This document shows positions 1 through 6,974 of a DNA stretch of 24,870 bases, in pieces. The notes under the pieces are model-generated. The model searched no databases, was not told the origin of the DNA, and was given only the letters and a program-made list of their open reading frames with translations. Origin of the DNA: Ilumatobacteraceae bacterium (GTDB lineage: Bacteria > Actinomycetota > Acidimicrobiia > Acidimicrobiales > Ilumatobacteraceae); NCBI GenBank assembly GCA_025464045.1, contig JAODBQ010000289.1, positions 1-24,870 on the forward strand, written 5' to 3'. Made by a program: the position numbers and the translations under genes. The first letter of the stretch is position 1. Each line of letters opens with the position of its first letter.

Positions 1-43
1 GGACCCCGGGCGACTCGGACCCCGGGCGACTCGGACCCGGGGG
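1..43. repeat. 16-bp tandem repeat at left edge
   Basis: The unit GGACCCCGGGCGACTC occurs twice in perfect tandem (1-16 and 17-32), followed by a partial third copy from 33. It may extend beyond the window. It lies downstream of the last gene of the left operon (stop at 120). A separate direct repeat, GGTTCGGCAGCGAG, occurs at 77-90 and 96-109 in the same non-coding stretch. Seen directly; no function is assigned. Confidence 0.8.
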
Positions 44-119
44 GTGCGGGTTGGCGGTGCCCGGCCGGCCATCGACGGTTCGGCAGCGAGATGGAGGTTC
101 GGCAGCGAGGCAGACGCGG

Positions 120-1256
120 CTAGGACAGGGCGTTGTAGACCGCGGTGACGATCGCCTCGCTGCGCAGGCCGCCGATGATGCCCGCCTCCATCTTGTTCAT
201 CATGTAGGCGATGGTCATCCTGCGATCGCAGTCGACGACGATGATCGAACCGCCCCAGCCGCCCCAGAAGCAGACCCGGCCAGCGGGGATGTACGGGATC
301 GTGTCCTGCTGGGGGAGGCCGTAGCCGATGCCGAAGCGCAGCGGCACGCCGAGCACGAGATCGACGCCGTCGGACTGCTCGTCGAAGATCACGTCGATCG
401 TCGACGGCGACAGCAGCCGCACGCCGTCGGTCGTGCCGCCGTTGGCGACGACGTGCTGGATGCGCGCCACGGACCGGGCGTTGCCGTGGCCGTTCGCCGC
501 CCCGATCTCGGCGCGCCGCCACGCGTCGGTCCACGACGCGGTCGCGTCCGCCGGCGGTCCCGTGAACGTCTTGAACGCCGGGCTGTTCGGATCGATCGCG
601 GCCATGTCGAACGGCAGCGGCGGCGGCGGGACGACGTTCGAGACGCGATGGAACTCGGACGGATCGAGACCGATGTGGAAGTCGGCACCGAGCGGTCGGG
701 CGACGGCCTCGGCGAAGAACGTGCCGAGCGACTGGCCGGTGATGCGGCGGACGACCTCGCCGACGAGGTGACCCTGGTTGAGCGCGTGGTAGCCGGACGC
801 CGACCCCGGCTCCCACCACGGCGCCTGCGCCGCGAGCATGCTCGTCGACTTCTCCGAGTCGTACAGGTCCTCGACGACGACGGGCTGCGCCCAGCCGGAC
901 ACGCCGGAGGTGTGCGACATCAGGTGACGGACCTCGATCGCCTCCTTGCCGTTGGCCGCGAACTCCGGCCAGTACCGGGCGACCGGCGCGTACGGGTCGA
1001 GGTCGCCACGCTCGACGAGCACGAGCGCGGCGAGCGACGTCATGGTCTTCGTCGTCGACCAGACGTTGGTGATCGTGTCGCGTCCCCATGGCGCCGTCTG
1101 CTCGGCATCGGTGGAGCCGCCCCACAGATCGACGACCATCGTGTCGTCGATGACGACGGCCACCGACGCGCCGAGGTCGGCGCCGCTGTCGAGGCTCTCA
1201 CCGAGCAGGTCGCGGACCTTCTCGAACCGCGGATCACATTCCCCATGGACGTCCAT
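120..1256 (-). CDS. Beta-lactamase-fold serine hydrolase (class C / EstB-like esterase family)
   Basis: A 378-residue protein of the serine beta-lactamase-like superfamily (PF00144). The nucleophile motif S-x-x-K is S67-T-T-K70, and the second motif is Y156-H-A-L-N, the form usual in EstB-like esterases and lipase/esterase LipL-type proteins. A Gly/Trp-rich WGGWGGS segment near residues 328-335 sits where the third (KTG-like) motif belongs. I see no signal peptide, so it is probably cytoplasmic. The ATG is preceded by GGGGG at good spacing. It starts 31 bases after the VWA protein stop, so it is probably the last gene of the MoxR-VWA operon. Substrate is unknown; such proteins are more often esterases or amidases than true beta-lactamases. 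Family assignment is firm; operon membership is inferred. Confidence 0.93.
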   Translation of the reverse strand: MDVHGECDPRFEKVRDLLGESLDSGADLGASVAVVIDDTMVVDLWGGSTDAEQTAPWGRDTITNVWSTTKTMTSLAALVLVERGDLDPYAPVARYWPEFAANGKEAIEVRHLMSHTSGVSGWAQPVVVEDLYDSEKSTSMLAAQAPWWEPGSASGYHALNQGHLVGEVVRRITGQSLGTFFAEAVARPLGADFHIGLDPSEFHRVSNVVPPPPLPFDMAAIDPNSPAFKTFTGPPADATASWTDAWRRAEIGAANGHGNARSVARIQHVVANGGTTDGVRLLSPSTIDVIFDEQSDGVDLVLGVPLRFGIGYGLPQQDTIPYIPAGRVCFWGGWGGSIIVVDCDRRMTIAYMMNKMEAGIIGGLRSEAIVTAVYNALS

Positions 1257-1287
1257 CTGGCCCCCTTCACCCTCGTGCCGGGTCCAC

Positions 1288-2415
1288 TCAAGCAGAACGG
1301 TTCCACCGCGAGGAGAGTCCGAGCGCCCCCATCGCCAAGATCGCGCCGGCGATGACGAACCAGACGCTGATCTCGCGCTCCTCGTGCTGGTGCTCGATGG
1401 CGCGTGGCAGCTCGGCGAACACGCTGTTCAGCTGCTCGGCGTCCTGCGCCTGGTAGTAGGTGCCGCCGGTCTTCGCCGCGACCGCTTGCAGCGTCGCTTC
1501 GTCGCGGGTGAGGAAGTTCCGCCCGCCTCCGCCCCCGTTGGGTCCGCGCCCGCCACCGGGCGGGCCGTCGAAGCCGCCGGCGCCCAACTGCTGGGCCGAG
1601 CACACGAGCGCCGTCGGCTGGTCCGTGCCGAACCCGATCGTGTAGATCCGGATCCGTCGTTGCGCGGCTTGCGCGGCCGCGTCCACCGGCGAGATCCCAC
1701 GGGTGTTCGCCCCGTCGGTGAGCAGCACGATGATGTCCGGCTCGTAGCCACCGGGCGGCACGGGCGCCGGCGTCGTGTCGGGTGGGGTCGCCGTGGTCCG
1801 GCCGCCGTTCGGATCGAGCCCGCCGCCCTGATCCGCCTGGGTCGCGACGTCCGAGCCGATCGGCGCGACGTCGGGATCGGTCGCCGCGATGGCGTCGATG
1901 GCCTGCAGGGTGGCCGCGCCGATCACGGTGCCGCGCGACGTGGTCAGGCTGTCGATCGCCTTCGTCAACGCGGCCTTGTCCGTGGTCGGCGGCACGAGCA
2001 GCTGGGCGAAGCTGGCGAAGGCGACGAGGCCGATGCGGGTCCCGGCCACCTGGTTCTTCACGAACTCCTTCGCCGCGTCCTGCGCCGCGGTGAGGCGGTT
2101 CGGTGAGACGTCGGTGGAGCACATCGAGCCGGACACGTCGAGGGTCAGGATGATCGCGGTCCTGCTCAGCGGGATGTCCTCGGAGATCTGCGGTCGCGCC
2201 GTACCGATGGCCAGCGCGGCGATGGCGGCGAGGAACAGCCCGACCGGCACGTGACGGCGCCACCGCGAGCGCCGCGGCAGCGCCTGGCGGATCAGCAATA
2301 TGCTGGAGTAGCGCACCGCCCGCTTGCGTCGCCGGCGCAGCTGCCACAGGTAGCCGCCGAGCAGCAGTGGCACGAGGAGCAGGGCCAGCAGCGCCAGCGG
2401 GGTCGCGAAGGACAT
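1288..2415 (-). CDS. Membrane VWA-domain protein, BatA-like (second of two)
   Basis: A 375-residue protein with two N-terminal membrane helices (about 5-23 and 56-72), a von Willebrand A domain and a C-terminal helix (about 350-368). The metal-site residues D93-x-S95-x-S97, T163 and D234 are all visible. The basic stretch between the first two helices (26-55) suggests a cytoplasmic loop. The frame stays open far upstream, but the ATG at 2415 is chosen: it follows the preceding stop by 2 bases and the protein then mirrors its neighbour in layout. Two low-complexity loops, Pro/Thr/Gly-rich about 196-223 and Gly-rich about 279-299, flank the second half of the VWA fold and are absent from its paralogue. 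The likely role is as a MoxR partner in the envelope. Confidence 0.92.
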   Translation of the reverse strand: MSFATPLALLALLLVPLLLGGYLWQLRRRRKRAVRYSSILLIRQALPRRSRWRRHVPVGLFLAAIAALAIGTARPQISEDIPLSRTAIILTLDVSGSMCSTDVSPNRLTAAQDAAKEFVKNQVAGTRIGLVAFASFAQLLVPPTTDKAALTKAIDSLTTSRGTVIGAATLQAIDAIAATDPDVAPIGSDVATQADQGGGLDPNGGRTTATPPDTTPAPVPPGGYEPDIIVLLTDGANTRGISPVDAAAQAAQRRIRIYTIGFGTDQPTALVCSAQQLGAGGFDGPPGGGRGPNGGGGGRNFLTRDEATLQAVAAKTGGTYYQAQDAEQLNSVFAELPRAIEHQHEEREISVWFVIAGAILAMGALGLSSRWNRSA

Positions 2416-2417
2416 CG

Positions 2418-3407
2418 CTACACCAACCTGCCGAACCAGGCCATCGACATGACCCCGCCGACCACGAGCAGCAGGGTGCCGACGCCGGCGAAGAGTGCGG
2501 TGACCTCGGTCTCCTTGCGGTCGGTCACGCTGCGCAGCTGGATGTGCCGGTAGATCTGGGCGAGCGTCGCCGAGTCCTGCGCGTGGTAGTACGTGCCGTC
2601 CGTGGCCGTCGCGATGTCGGTCATCTCCTGCTCGTCGAGCGCGGTGGCGACGCTGAAGCCGTCGATCTGCAGCACCGTGCCCTCGGTGCTGCCGATGCCG
2701 ATCGGATAGATGTGCACGCCGGCCGTCGACGCGAGCTGGGCGACGGCGACGGCATCCGGTCCCGACGTGTTCTCGCCGTCGGACAGGAGCACGATGGCCG
2801 CGGATCCGTAGTAGCCGATGTCGACGTCCGCGACGTCGTTCGGGGAGGCGTTCTCGGGCAGGGTCAGCGGCTTGCCGGCGATGGCGCTGAGCGATGTGAA
2901 GATGCCCTCGCCGAGCGACGTCGCACCGGCGGGCGTGAGGCGGTCGATCGCGGCGACGGTGTCGGCCCTGACGTTCGTCGGCTGCTGGGTGATCAGCGCG
3001 CCGTTGCTGAACGCGACGATGCCGATCTTGATCGAGCTCGGTTGCTGTTCGACGAACACCTTCGCAGCGGCCTTCGCGGCGTCCATGCGGGTCGGCTCGA
3101 GATCGGTGGCGAGCATGCTGTTGGACACGTCGAACGCCAGGATCACCGTTCCCTCGCGGTGGGGGAGCCCGACGCGTACGAGTGGCCTGGCGAACGCGCC
3201 GACGAGGGCGACCAGCGCGACGAGGAACAGCACGGCCGGGATGTGACGGGCCCGCGGCAGGCGTCGTGCTGCCGCGTTGGGCACGAACCCGCGTGCCGCG
3301 AGCTCCGCGGTCCGCGCCGCACGCCGCCGCACGAGCGCGACGTAGCCCGCGACCGCGGCCGGTACCACCACGAGGAGCACGAGCATGCCGGGCCAGACGA
3401 ACGACAT
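2418..3407 (-). CDS. Membrane VWA-domain protein, BatA-like (first of two)
   Basis: A 329-residue paralogue of the next gene downstream, with the same plan: N-terminal helices at about 7-25 and 56-73, a VWA domain with D93-x-S95-x-S97, T163 and D210, and a C-terminal helix at about 303-322. The MIDAS residues fall at identical numbers in both paralogues, which points to a tandem duplication. Its ATG overlaps the DUF58 stop by one base (TGATG), and a GGAGG lies 5 bases upstream of it, so translational coupling is likely. MoxR-DUF58-VWA clusters are widespread; the VWA proteins are thought to be assembled or remodelled by the MoxR ATPase. The specific client here is unknown. Confidence 0.93.
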   Translation of the reverse strand: MSFVWPGMLVLLVVVPAAVAGYVALVRRRAARTAELAARGFVPNAAARRLPRARHIPAVLFLVALVALVGAFARPLVRVGLPHREGTVILAFDVSNSMLATDLEPTRMDAAKAAAKVFVEQQPSSIKIGIVAFSNGALITQQPTNVRADTVAAIDRLTPAGATSLGEGIFTSLSAIAGKPLTLPENASPNDVADVDIGYYGSAAIVLLSDGENTSGPDAVAVAQLASTAGVHIYPIGIGSTEGTVLQIDGFSVATALDEQEMTDIATATDGTYYHAQDSATLAQIYRHIQLRSVTDRKETEVTALFAGVGTLLLVVGGVMSMAWFGRLV

Positions 3408-4297
3408 CAGCGCCTCCGCCGCCGGCTCTCGATGATGCGCACGAGCGCGCGGACGAGGTCGTCCTCGGTGGAGACGTCGTACAGCGGGCTGCCCGCCTGC
3501 TTTGCCATCGCGTGGAGCTCCGCTTCACGCGCCGCGGCCACCTCGTGGAAGCGGCGCCGGAACTCCGGGTCGTTGGTGTCGACGGAGAGCAGTTCGCCCG
3601 TCTCGGCGTCCTCCACCACGATCAGCCCGGCATCGGGGAGCTCGACCTCGCGCGGATCGACGAGCCTGATCGCGATCACCTCGTGGCGCTCGGTGAGCTG
3701 CGACAGGGCGCGTTGCCAGCCGTCCGCGCTGATGAAGTCCGAGACGAGGACGATCAACGAGCGCCGCCGCGCCACGGAGGCTCCGGCGTGGATCAACCGC
3801 GCCAGGTCCGTGGTGCCCCGCACCGGCACGGCCGGCTGGAGGAGGTGATGGGTGAGGCGCAGCACCTGGTTGCGCCCGTTGCGCGGCGGGATCGTGCGCT
3901 CGACGTCGTTGTTGTAGAGGACGGCGCCGACACGGTTGCCGCCCCGCGTGAGCAAGCTCGCCAACGACGCGGCGATCTCGATGAGCACCGTCTCCTTCGG
4001 GCGTTCGGTCGGTCCGAAGCCCATCGAGGGCGAGCGGTCGAGGAGCAACCACGTCGTCAGCTCCCGGTCCTCGAGGAACGTGCGCACGTGGGCCACGTCG
4101 GTGCGTGCCGTGACGTTCCAGTCGATGTGGCGTACGTCGTCACCCGGCTCGTACTCGCGCAGGTCGGTCACGTCGATGCCTGCGCCGCGGCGAAGCGTGC
4201 GGTAGTCGCCCTGCAACCGTCCATCGAGCCGGCGGAGCACCCGCCACTCGAGCCGGCGCAGCAGGCGCTCAGGCGTCTCGACGGAAGAGGGCATCAT
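3407..4297 (-). CDS. DUF58-domain protein (MoxR-associated)
   Basis: A 296-residue protein with the diagnostic DUF58 segment YEPGDDVRHIDWNVTARTD at residues 49-67. Next comes a VWA-like strand with D87-x-S89-x-S91 (LLLDRSPSMG), and a later VSDF segment. There is no obvious membrane helix, so it is probably cytoplasmic or peripheral. It overlaps the MoxR gene by 29 bases and the following VWA gene by one base, consistent with coupled translation. Two ATG codons are adjacent (4297 and 4294), with GAGG 9 bases upstream of the first. DUF58 proteins almost always accompany MoxR ATPases and VWA proteins; their biochemical role is not settled. Confidence 0.94.
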   Translation of the reverse strand: MMPSSVETPERLLRRLEWRVLRRLDGRLQGDYRTLRRGAGIDVTDLREYEPGDDVRHIDWNVTARTDVAHVRTFLEDRELTTWLLLDRSPSMGFGPTERPKETVLIEIAASLASLLTRGGNRVGAVLYNNDVERTIPPRNGRNQVLRLTHHLLQPAVPVRGTTDLARLIHAGASVARRRSLIVLVSDFISADGWQRALSQLTERHEVIAIRLVDPREVELPDAGLIVVEDAETGELLSVDTNDPEFRRRFHEVAAAREAELHAMAKQAGSPLYDVSTEDDLVRALVRIIESRRRRR

Positions 4298-5291
4298 CGG
4301 GCTGGCCTCGCGGCTCGCGCAGCGGCACGTCGGGAACGGGAATCGCGGCGATCACCCGCGTGAGGATGCTGTCCGGGCTGACGTTGTCGGCGAGCGCCTC
4401 GTACGACAGCACGATGCGGTGGCGGAGCACGTCCAGCAACAGGTCGCGCACGTCTTGGGGCAGCGCGTAATCGCGACCGCGCAGGAACGCCATCGCCTTC
4501 GCCGCCAGGATCATGTTGATCGACGCCCGCGGGCTCGCACCGAACGTGACGTACCGCGCGAGATCGGCGAGACCGACCGCTGCCGGTCGGCGTGTGCCGC
4601 CGACGATCCGGACGGTGTAGTCGATCAACGACGGGTCGACGTAGACACCGTCGGCAGCTCGTTGCATCTGCAACAGCTCGGCAGGGCCGATGACCTGCTG
4701 CAGCGGTTCGAGCCTGCCGGTCATCCGCTCGACGATCACGAACTCCTCCGCCGGCGTGGGGTAGTCGACGAGCACCTTGAGCATGAAGCGGTCGAGCTGC
4801 GCCTCGGGGAGGGGGTAGGTGCCCTCCGACTCGATCGGGTTCTGCGTCGCCATCACGAGGAACGGCTCGCCGACGCGGTGCGTCTCCCGCCCGATCGTCA
4901 CCTGGCGCTCCTGCATCACCTCGAGCAGGGCGCTCTGGACCTGTGCCGGTGCCCGGTTGATCTCGTCGGCGAGCAGCAGGTTGGTGTGCACAGGACCCAG
5001 CGACGTCTGGAACTCGCCCGACCGCTGGTTGTAGATGCGGGTCCCGATGATGTCGGACGGGACGAGATCCGGGGTGAACTGGATGCGCTGGAACTCCCCA
5101 CCGACGGTCTGGGCCAAGGCCTTGATCGCCATCGTCTTCGCCAACCCGGGCACCCCCTCGACGAGGATGTGCCCGCGAGCCAGGAGCGCCACGATCAATC
5201 GTTCCAGCAGCACGTCCTGACCGACGAGGAACTTCTTGACCTGGAACACGACGTGCTCCATCGGTGCCTGGTGGTTGGGCGGAGCGTTCAC
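4269..5291 (-). CDS. MoxR-family AAA+ ATPase
   Basis: A 340-residue ATPase. Walker A is GVPGLAKT at residues 46-53, Walker B is LLLADE at 105-110, the sensor-1 Asn is N151 (in ATQNP), and an arginine in EAQLDRF is at 168. The C-terminal AAA lid follows. This is full length for the AAA_3/MoxR family. The start is GTG at 5291; its last two bases are the first two of the TGA stop of a 26-codon ORF (GTGA overlap), and GAGGA lies about 6 bases upstream inside that ORF. No alternative start lies upstream in frame. MoxR proteins act as chaperone-like ATPases on VWA-domain partners, here encoded directly downstream. Recognition is very secure. Confidence 0.96.
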   Translation of the reverse strand: MNAPPNHQAPMEHVVFQVKKFLVGQDVLLERLIVALLARGHILVEGVPGLAKTMAIKALAQTVGGEFQRIQFTPDLVPSDIIGTRIYNQRSGEFQTSLGPVHTNLLLADEINRAPAQVQSALLEVMQERQVTIGRETHRVGEPFLVMATQNPIESEGTYPLPEAQLDRFMLKVLVDYPTPAEEFVIVERMTGRLEPLQQVIGPAELLQMQRAADGVYVDPSLIDYTVRIVGGTRRPAAVGLADLARYVTFGASPRASINMILAAKAMAFLRGRDYALPQDVRDLLLDVLRHRIVLSYEALADNVSPDSILTRVIAAIPVPDVPLREPRGQPDDALFRRDA

Positions 5292-5368
5292 ATCGGTTCC
5301 TCGTCCTCGTCCTGGTCGTCGGGCTGGAGATCGGGCTGGTCGTGGGGCTGGTCGTCGGGCGCGGTCAT
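5288..5368 (-). CDS. 26-residue acidic small ORF bridging protease and MoxR genes
   Basis: This ORF of 26 codons plus stop begins at an ATG that overlaps the protease stop (ATGA, 5365-5368) and ends at a TGA that overlaps the MoxR GTG (GTGA, 5288-5291). The product is very acidic and made largely of D, Q, P and E. A D-x-Q-P-like tetrapeptide repeats about 3.75 times over residues 5-19, followed by D/E runs. An AGGAG lies 10 bases upstream of its ATG. I recognise no family. It may be a real small protein, a coupling leader that carries translation from the protease to MoxR, or chance. The two 4-nt overlaps are seen directly; function is unknown. Confidence 0.5.
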   Translation of the reverse strand: MTAPDDQPHDQPDLQPDDQDEDEEPM

Positions 5369-6216
5369 CGTTGGGGGGCTCCTGCGGCGCCGCCGGCGGT
5401 GGCGATCGGCACGGCGAACCCGATCCCGACGAAGAACGTCTGATCGGACGGGTTGGCCAGCGCGGTCACGATGCCGACGACCTGACCCGCCCGGTTCAGC
5501 AGCGGGCCACCGGAGCTCCCCGGGTTCACCGCGGCATCGAACTGGATGAGCCCGCGCAGCGGCTGCCCTCCGGCGATCGGCACCGCCCGGTCGAGCCCGG
5601 AGACGACGCCGGCAGTCAGCGAATCGACGAGCCCGAGCGGGTGCCCGACCGCGAAGACGTCGTCGCCGATGCGCACGCCACCGCCGAGCACCGCCGGCAC
5701 GATCACGCTCGGCGGCTGGTCGGGCGTGAGGACGGCGATGTCGGTGTCCGCCTGCTGGGAGGCGATCTGCGCCGTGGTCTGCGTGCCGTCGGCGAACGTC
5801 ACCTCGATGGTCTGCGCGCCGGCGACCACGTGGAGGGCGGTGATGACCTGGCCCTGCGCGTTGACGACGACACCCGCACCGCTGGACGTGTCCCCGGGCG
5901 CCGCGCCCGCGCGGGTGGAGCTGATGTACACGATCGACGGCTGGATCGCTTGGAACACCGCGGTGCCGGGCGCCGGCGCGTTCGCGGCAGCCGCTACGGC
6001 GGCGCCGACCAACGAGCTGACCGTGCTGGAGATCTGCGCCGGCGACTGGGTGACCGGCTGATCGCCGGCGCGCATCAGTGCCGCGACGCCCAGGACGAGC
6101 GCGGCGACGATCCCGAGACCGGCCAACCAGGGTCCGATCGGGCGCGGCGCACGGGGCGGCTGATCGTCGCCCGCGACACCGGCCGGTTCGACCCGGTCGT
6201 CGACATCGACGCGCAT
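5365..6216 (-). CDS. Membrane-anchored trypsin-like serine protease (S1C / DegP-HtrA-like, no PDZ)
   Basis: A 283-residue protein with a short cytoplasmic Asp/Pro-rich N-terminus, one membrane helix (about 30-48), a linker, and a chymotrypsin-fold protease domain from about 85. The catalytic triad is visible: H129 (ITALHVV), D159 (DTDIAVL) and S235 (NPGSSGGP). There is no PDZ domain, unlike typical HtrA proteins; the chain ends about 48 residues after the catalytic Ser. Topology places the protease domain outside the membrane. It is the first gene of the MoxR-DUF58-VWA operon and joins the next ORF by a 4-nt overlap, so it may process an envelope client of that system (inference). No Shine-Dalgarno precedes the ATG, and a -10-like element lies just upstream, suggesting a leaderless mRNA. 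Confidence 0.93.
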   Translation of the reverse strand: MRVDVDDRVEPAGVAGDDQPPRAPRPIGPWLAGLGIVAALVLGVAALMRAGDQPVTQSPAQISSTVSSLVGAAVAAAANAPAPGTAVFQAIQPSIVYISSTRAGAAPGDTSSGAGVVVNAQGQVITALHVVAGAQTIEVTFADGTQTTAQIASQQADTDIAVLTPDQPPSVIVPAVLGGGVRIGDDVFAVGHPLGLVDSLTAGVVSGLDRAVPIAGGQPLRGLIQFDAAVNPGSSGGPLLNRAGQVVGIVTALANPSDQTFFVGIGFAVPIATAGGAAGAPQR

Positions 6217-6222
6217 CGCGCG

Positions 6223-6228
6223 ACCGTA
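6223..6228 (-). promoter_or_regulatory. Candidate -10 element for leaderless transcription of the protease-MoxR operon
   Basis: On the minus strand the hexamer TACGGT (TANNNT type) ends 6 bases before the ATG at 6216. This is the spacing expected if transcription starts at the ATG itself. No purine-rich ribosome site is present upstream. Leaderless genes of this form are common in actinobacteria. No clear -35 is seen. This is a prediction. Confidence 0.4.
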
Positions 6229-6295
6229 CCGCCGTCAGCGCACCACCGTCCCCGCAGCCCCGGACTTCGTGCGATCGGGGTGGCGACGACGGGTG

Positions 6296-6739
6296 TCAGG
6301 TGTGCAGCACGAGCATGAACTGACCGCCGCCGGGCTCGACCGCGGCGTGCACAGCGAGGTCGGGGCTGAGGCGGGAGAGGCGATCGCCGAGCCACCGTGC
6401 CGCCTCCTCGCCGTCGGCGCGGGTCGGGCAGCGGGCGACGACGACACGACCGCCCTTGCGCTTCAGCGACTCCACGGTCTCGATGATCGGCGCCGGATCG
6501 ACGACGAACAGGTGCATCGGCCACGGTGCCACTGCCGCCACTGCGCCCTTCCTGGTGTTGCAGGCGCGATGTGCCAGGCGCTCCTCGAGCCCGGCCTTCA
6601 CCTTGCCCCTGGCCTTCGTGATGATCGTGTCGACGCTGGCACTACGGGCATCGTTCGACGACATCTGCGGGTCCACCGGCTCGTCGCACAGCCAGCACCG
6701 CCAGCCGTCGCGTTCGGCCACCGCATCCAGTCGGCTCAT
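6296..6739 (-). CDS. HNH-like protein with degenerate catalytic motif
   Basis: A 147-residue protein whose N-terminal half resembles an HNH/McrA-type zinc-linked nuclease: C15-x2-C18, then a VD-TII-x-KARGK segment at 36-46 and LAHRACNTRKG at 55-65 (H57, C60, N61). The usual DH pair of the first motif reads D37-T38, so the general-base His is replaced by Thr. The C-terminal half (about 75-147) is an alpha/beta segment I do not recognise. The frame is open upstream to an ATG at 6841, but that extension is Ala/Pro/His-rich and unlike the family, so the ATG at 6739 is preferred. The protein may be non-catalytic or may bind DNA. It is convergent with nothing, and lies upstream of the protease operon on the same strand with a gap of about 80 bases. 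Confidence 0.72.
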   Translation of the reverse strand: MSRLDAVAERDGWRCWLCDEPVDPQMSSNDARSASVDTIITKARGKVKAGLEERLAHRACNTRKGAVAAVAPWPMHLFVVDPAPIIETVESLKRKGGRVVVARCPTRADGEEAARWLGDRLSRLSPDLAVHAAVEPGGGQFMLVLHT

Positions 6740-6907
6740 CGCCCGTGCGCTTCCCGTGGCGACCGCATGGGTGCACGGTAGCCCCGGACCCTCTGCGTGC
6801 GGCGTGGCAGCATGCGGCGTGCCGGCGGTCGCCGCGATCACGAAGGCGTGCGAGGACGCGGGCGAGACCGTCCCCGATCACCTCGACCCGACCAGCCTGC
6901 GCTGAAC

Positions 6908-6928
6908 CGCCGACCGCTATGGTCGGCG
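6908..6928. promoter_or_regulatory. Inverted repeat overlapping a -10-like hexamer upstream of the CMD-family gene
   Basis: The arms CGCCGACC (6908-6915) and GGTCGGCG (6921-6928) are perfectly complementary across a 5-base spacer. The hexamer TATGGT (6918-6923, TANNNT type) lies across the spacer and right arm, about 50 bases before the ATG at 6975. The arrangement fits an operator over a promoter, or a small hairpin in a 5' leader. Palindrome seen directly; role inferred. Confidence 0.4.
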
Positions 6929-6974
6929 CAGACCGCGGAACGTCGTCCGCCGTCGTGTCGACAAGGGGTCAGAC

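Noticed and set aside
120..1256. Calling the serine hydrolase an antibiotic-resistance beta-lactamase
   Set aside because: The Y-H-A-L-N motif, lack of a signal peptide and operon context point to an esterase-like member.
1288..3528. A 746-codon reading of the second VWA protein
   Set aside because: The upstream 371 codons are an out-of-frame shadow of the first VWA gene, Arg-rich and without domains; the ATG at 2415 follows the neighbouring stop by 2 bases.
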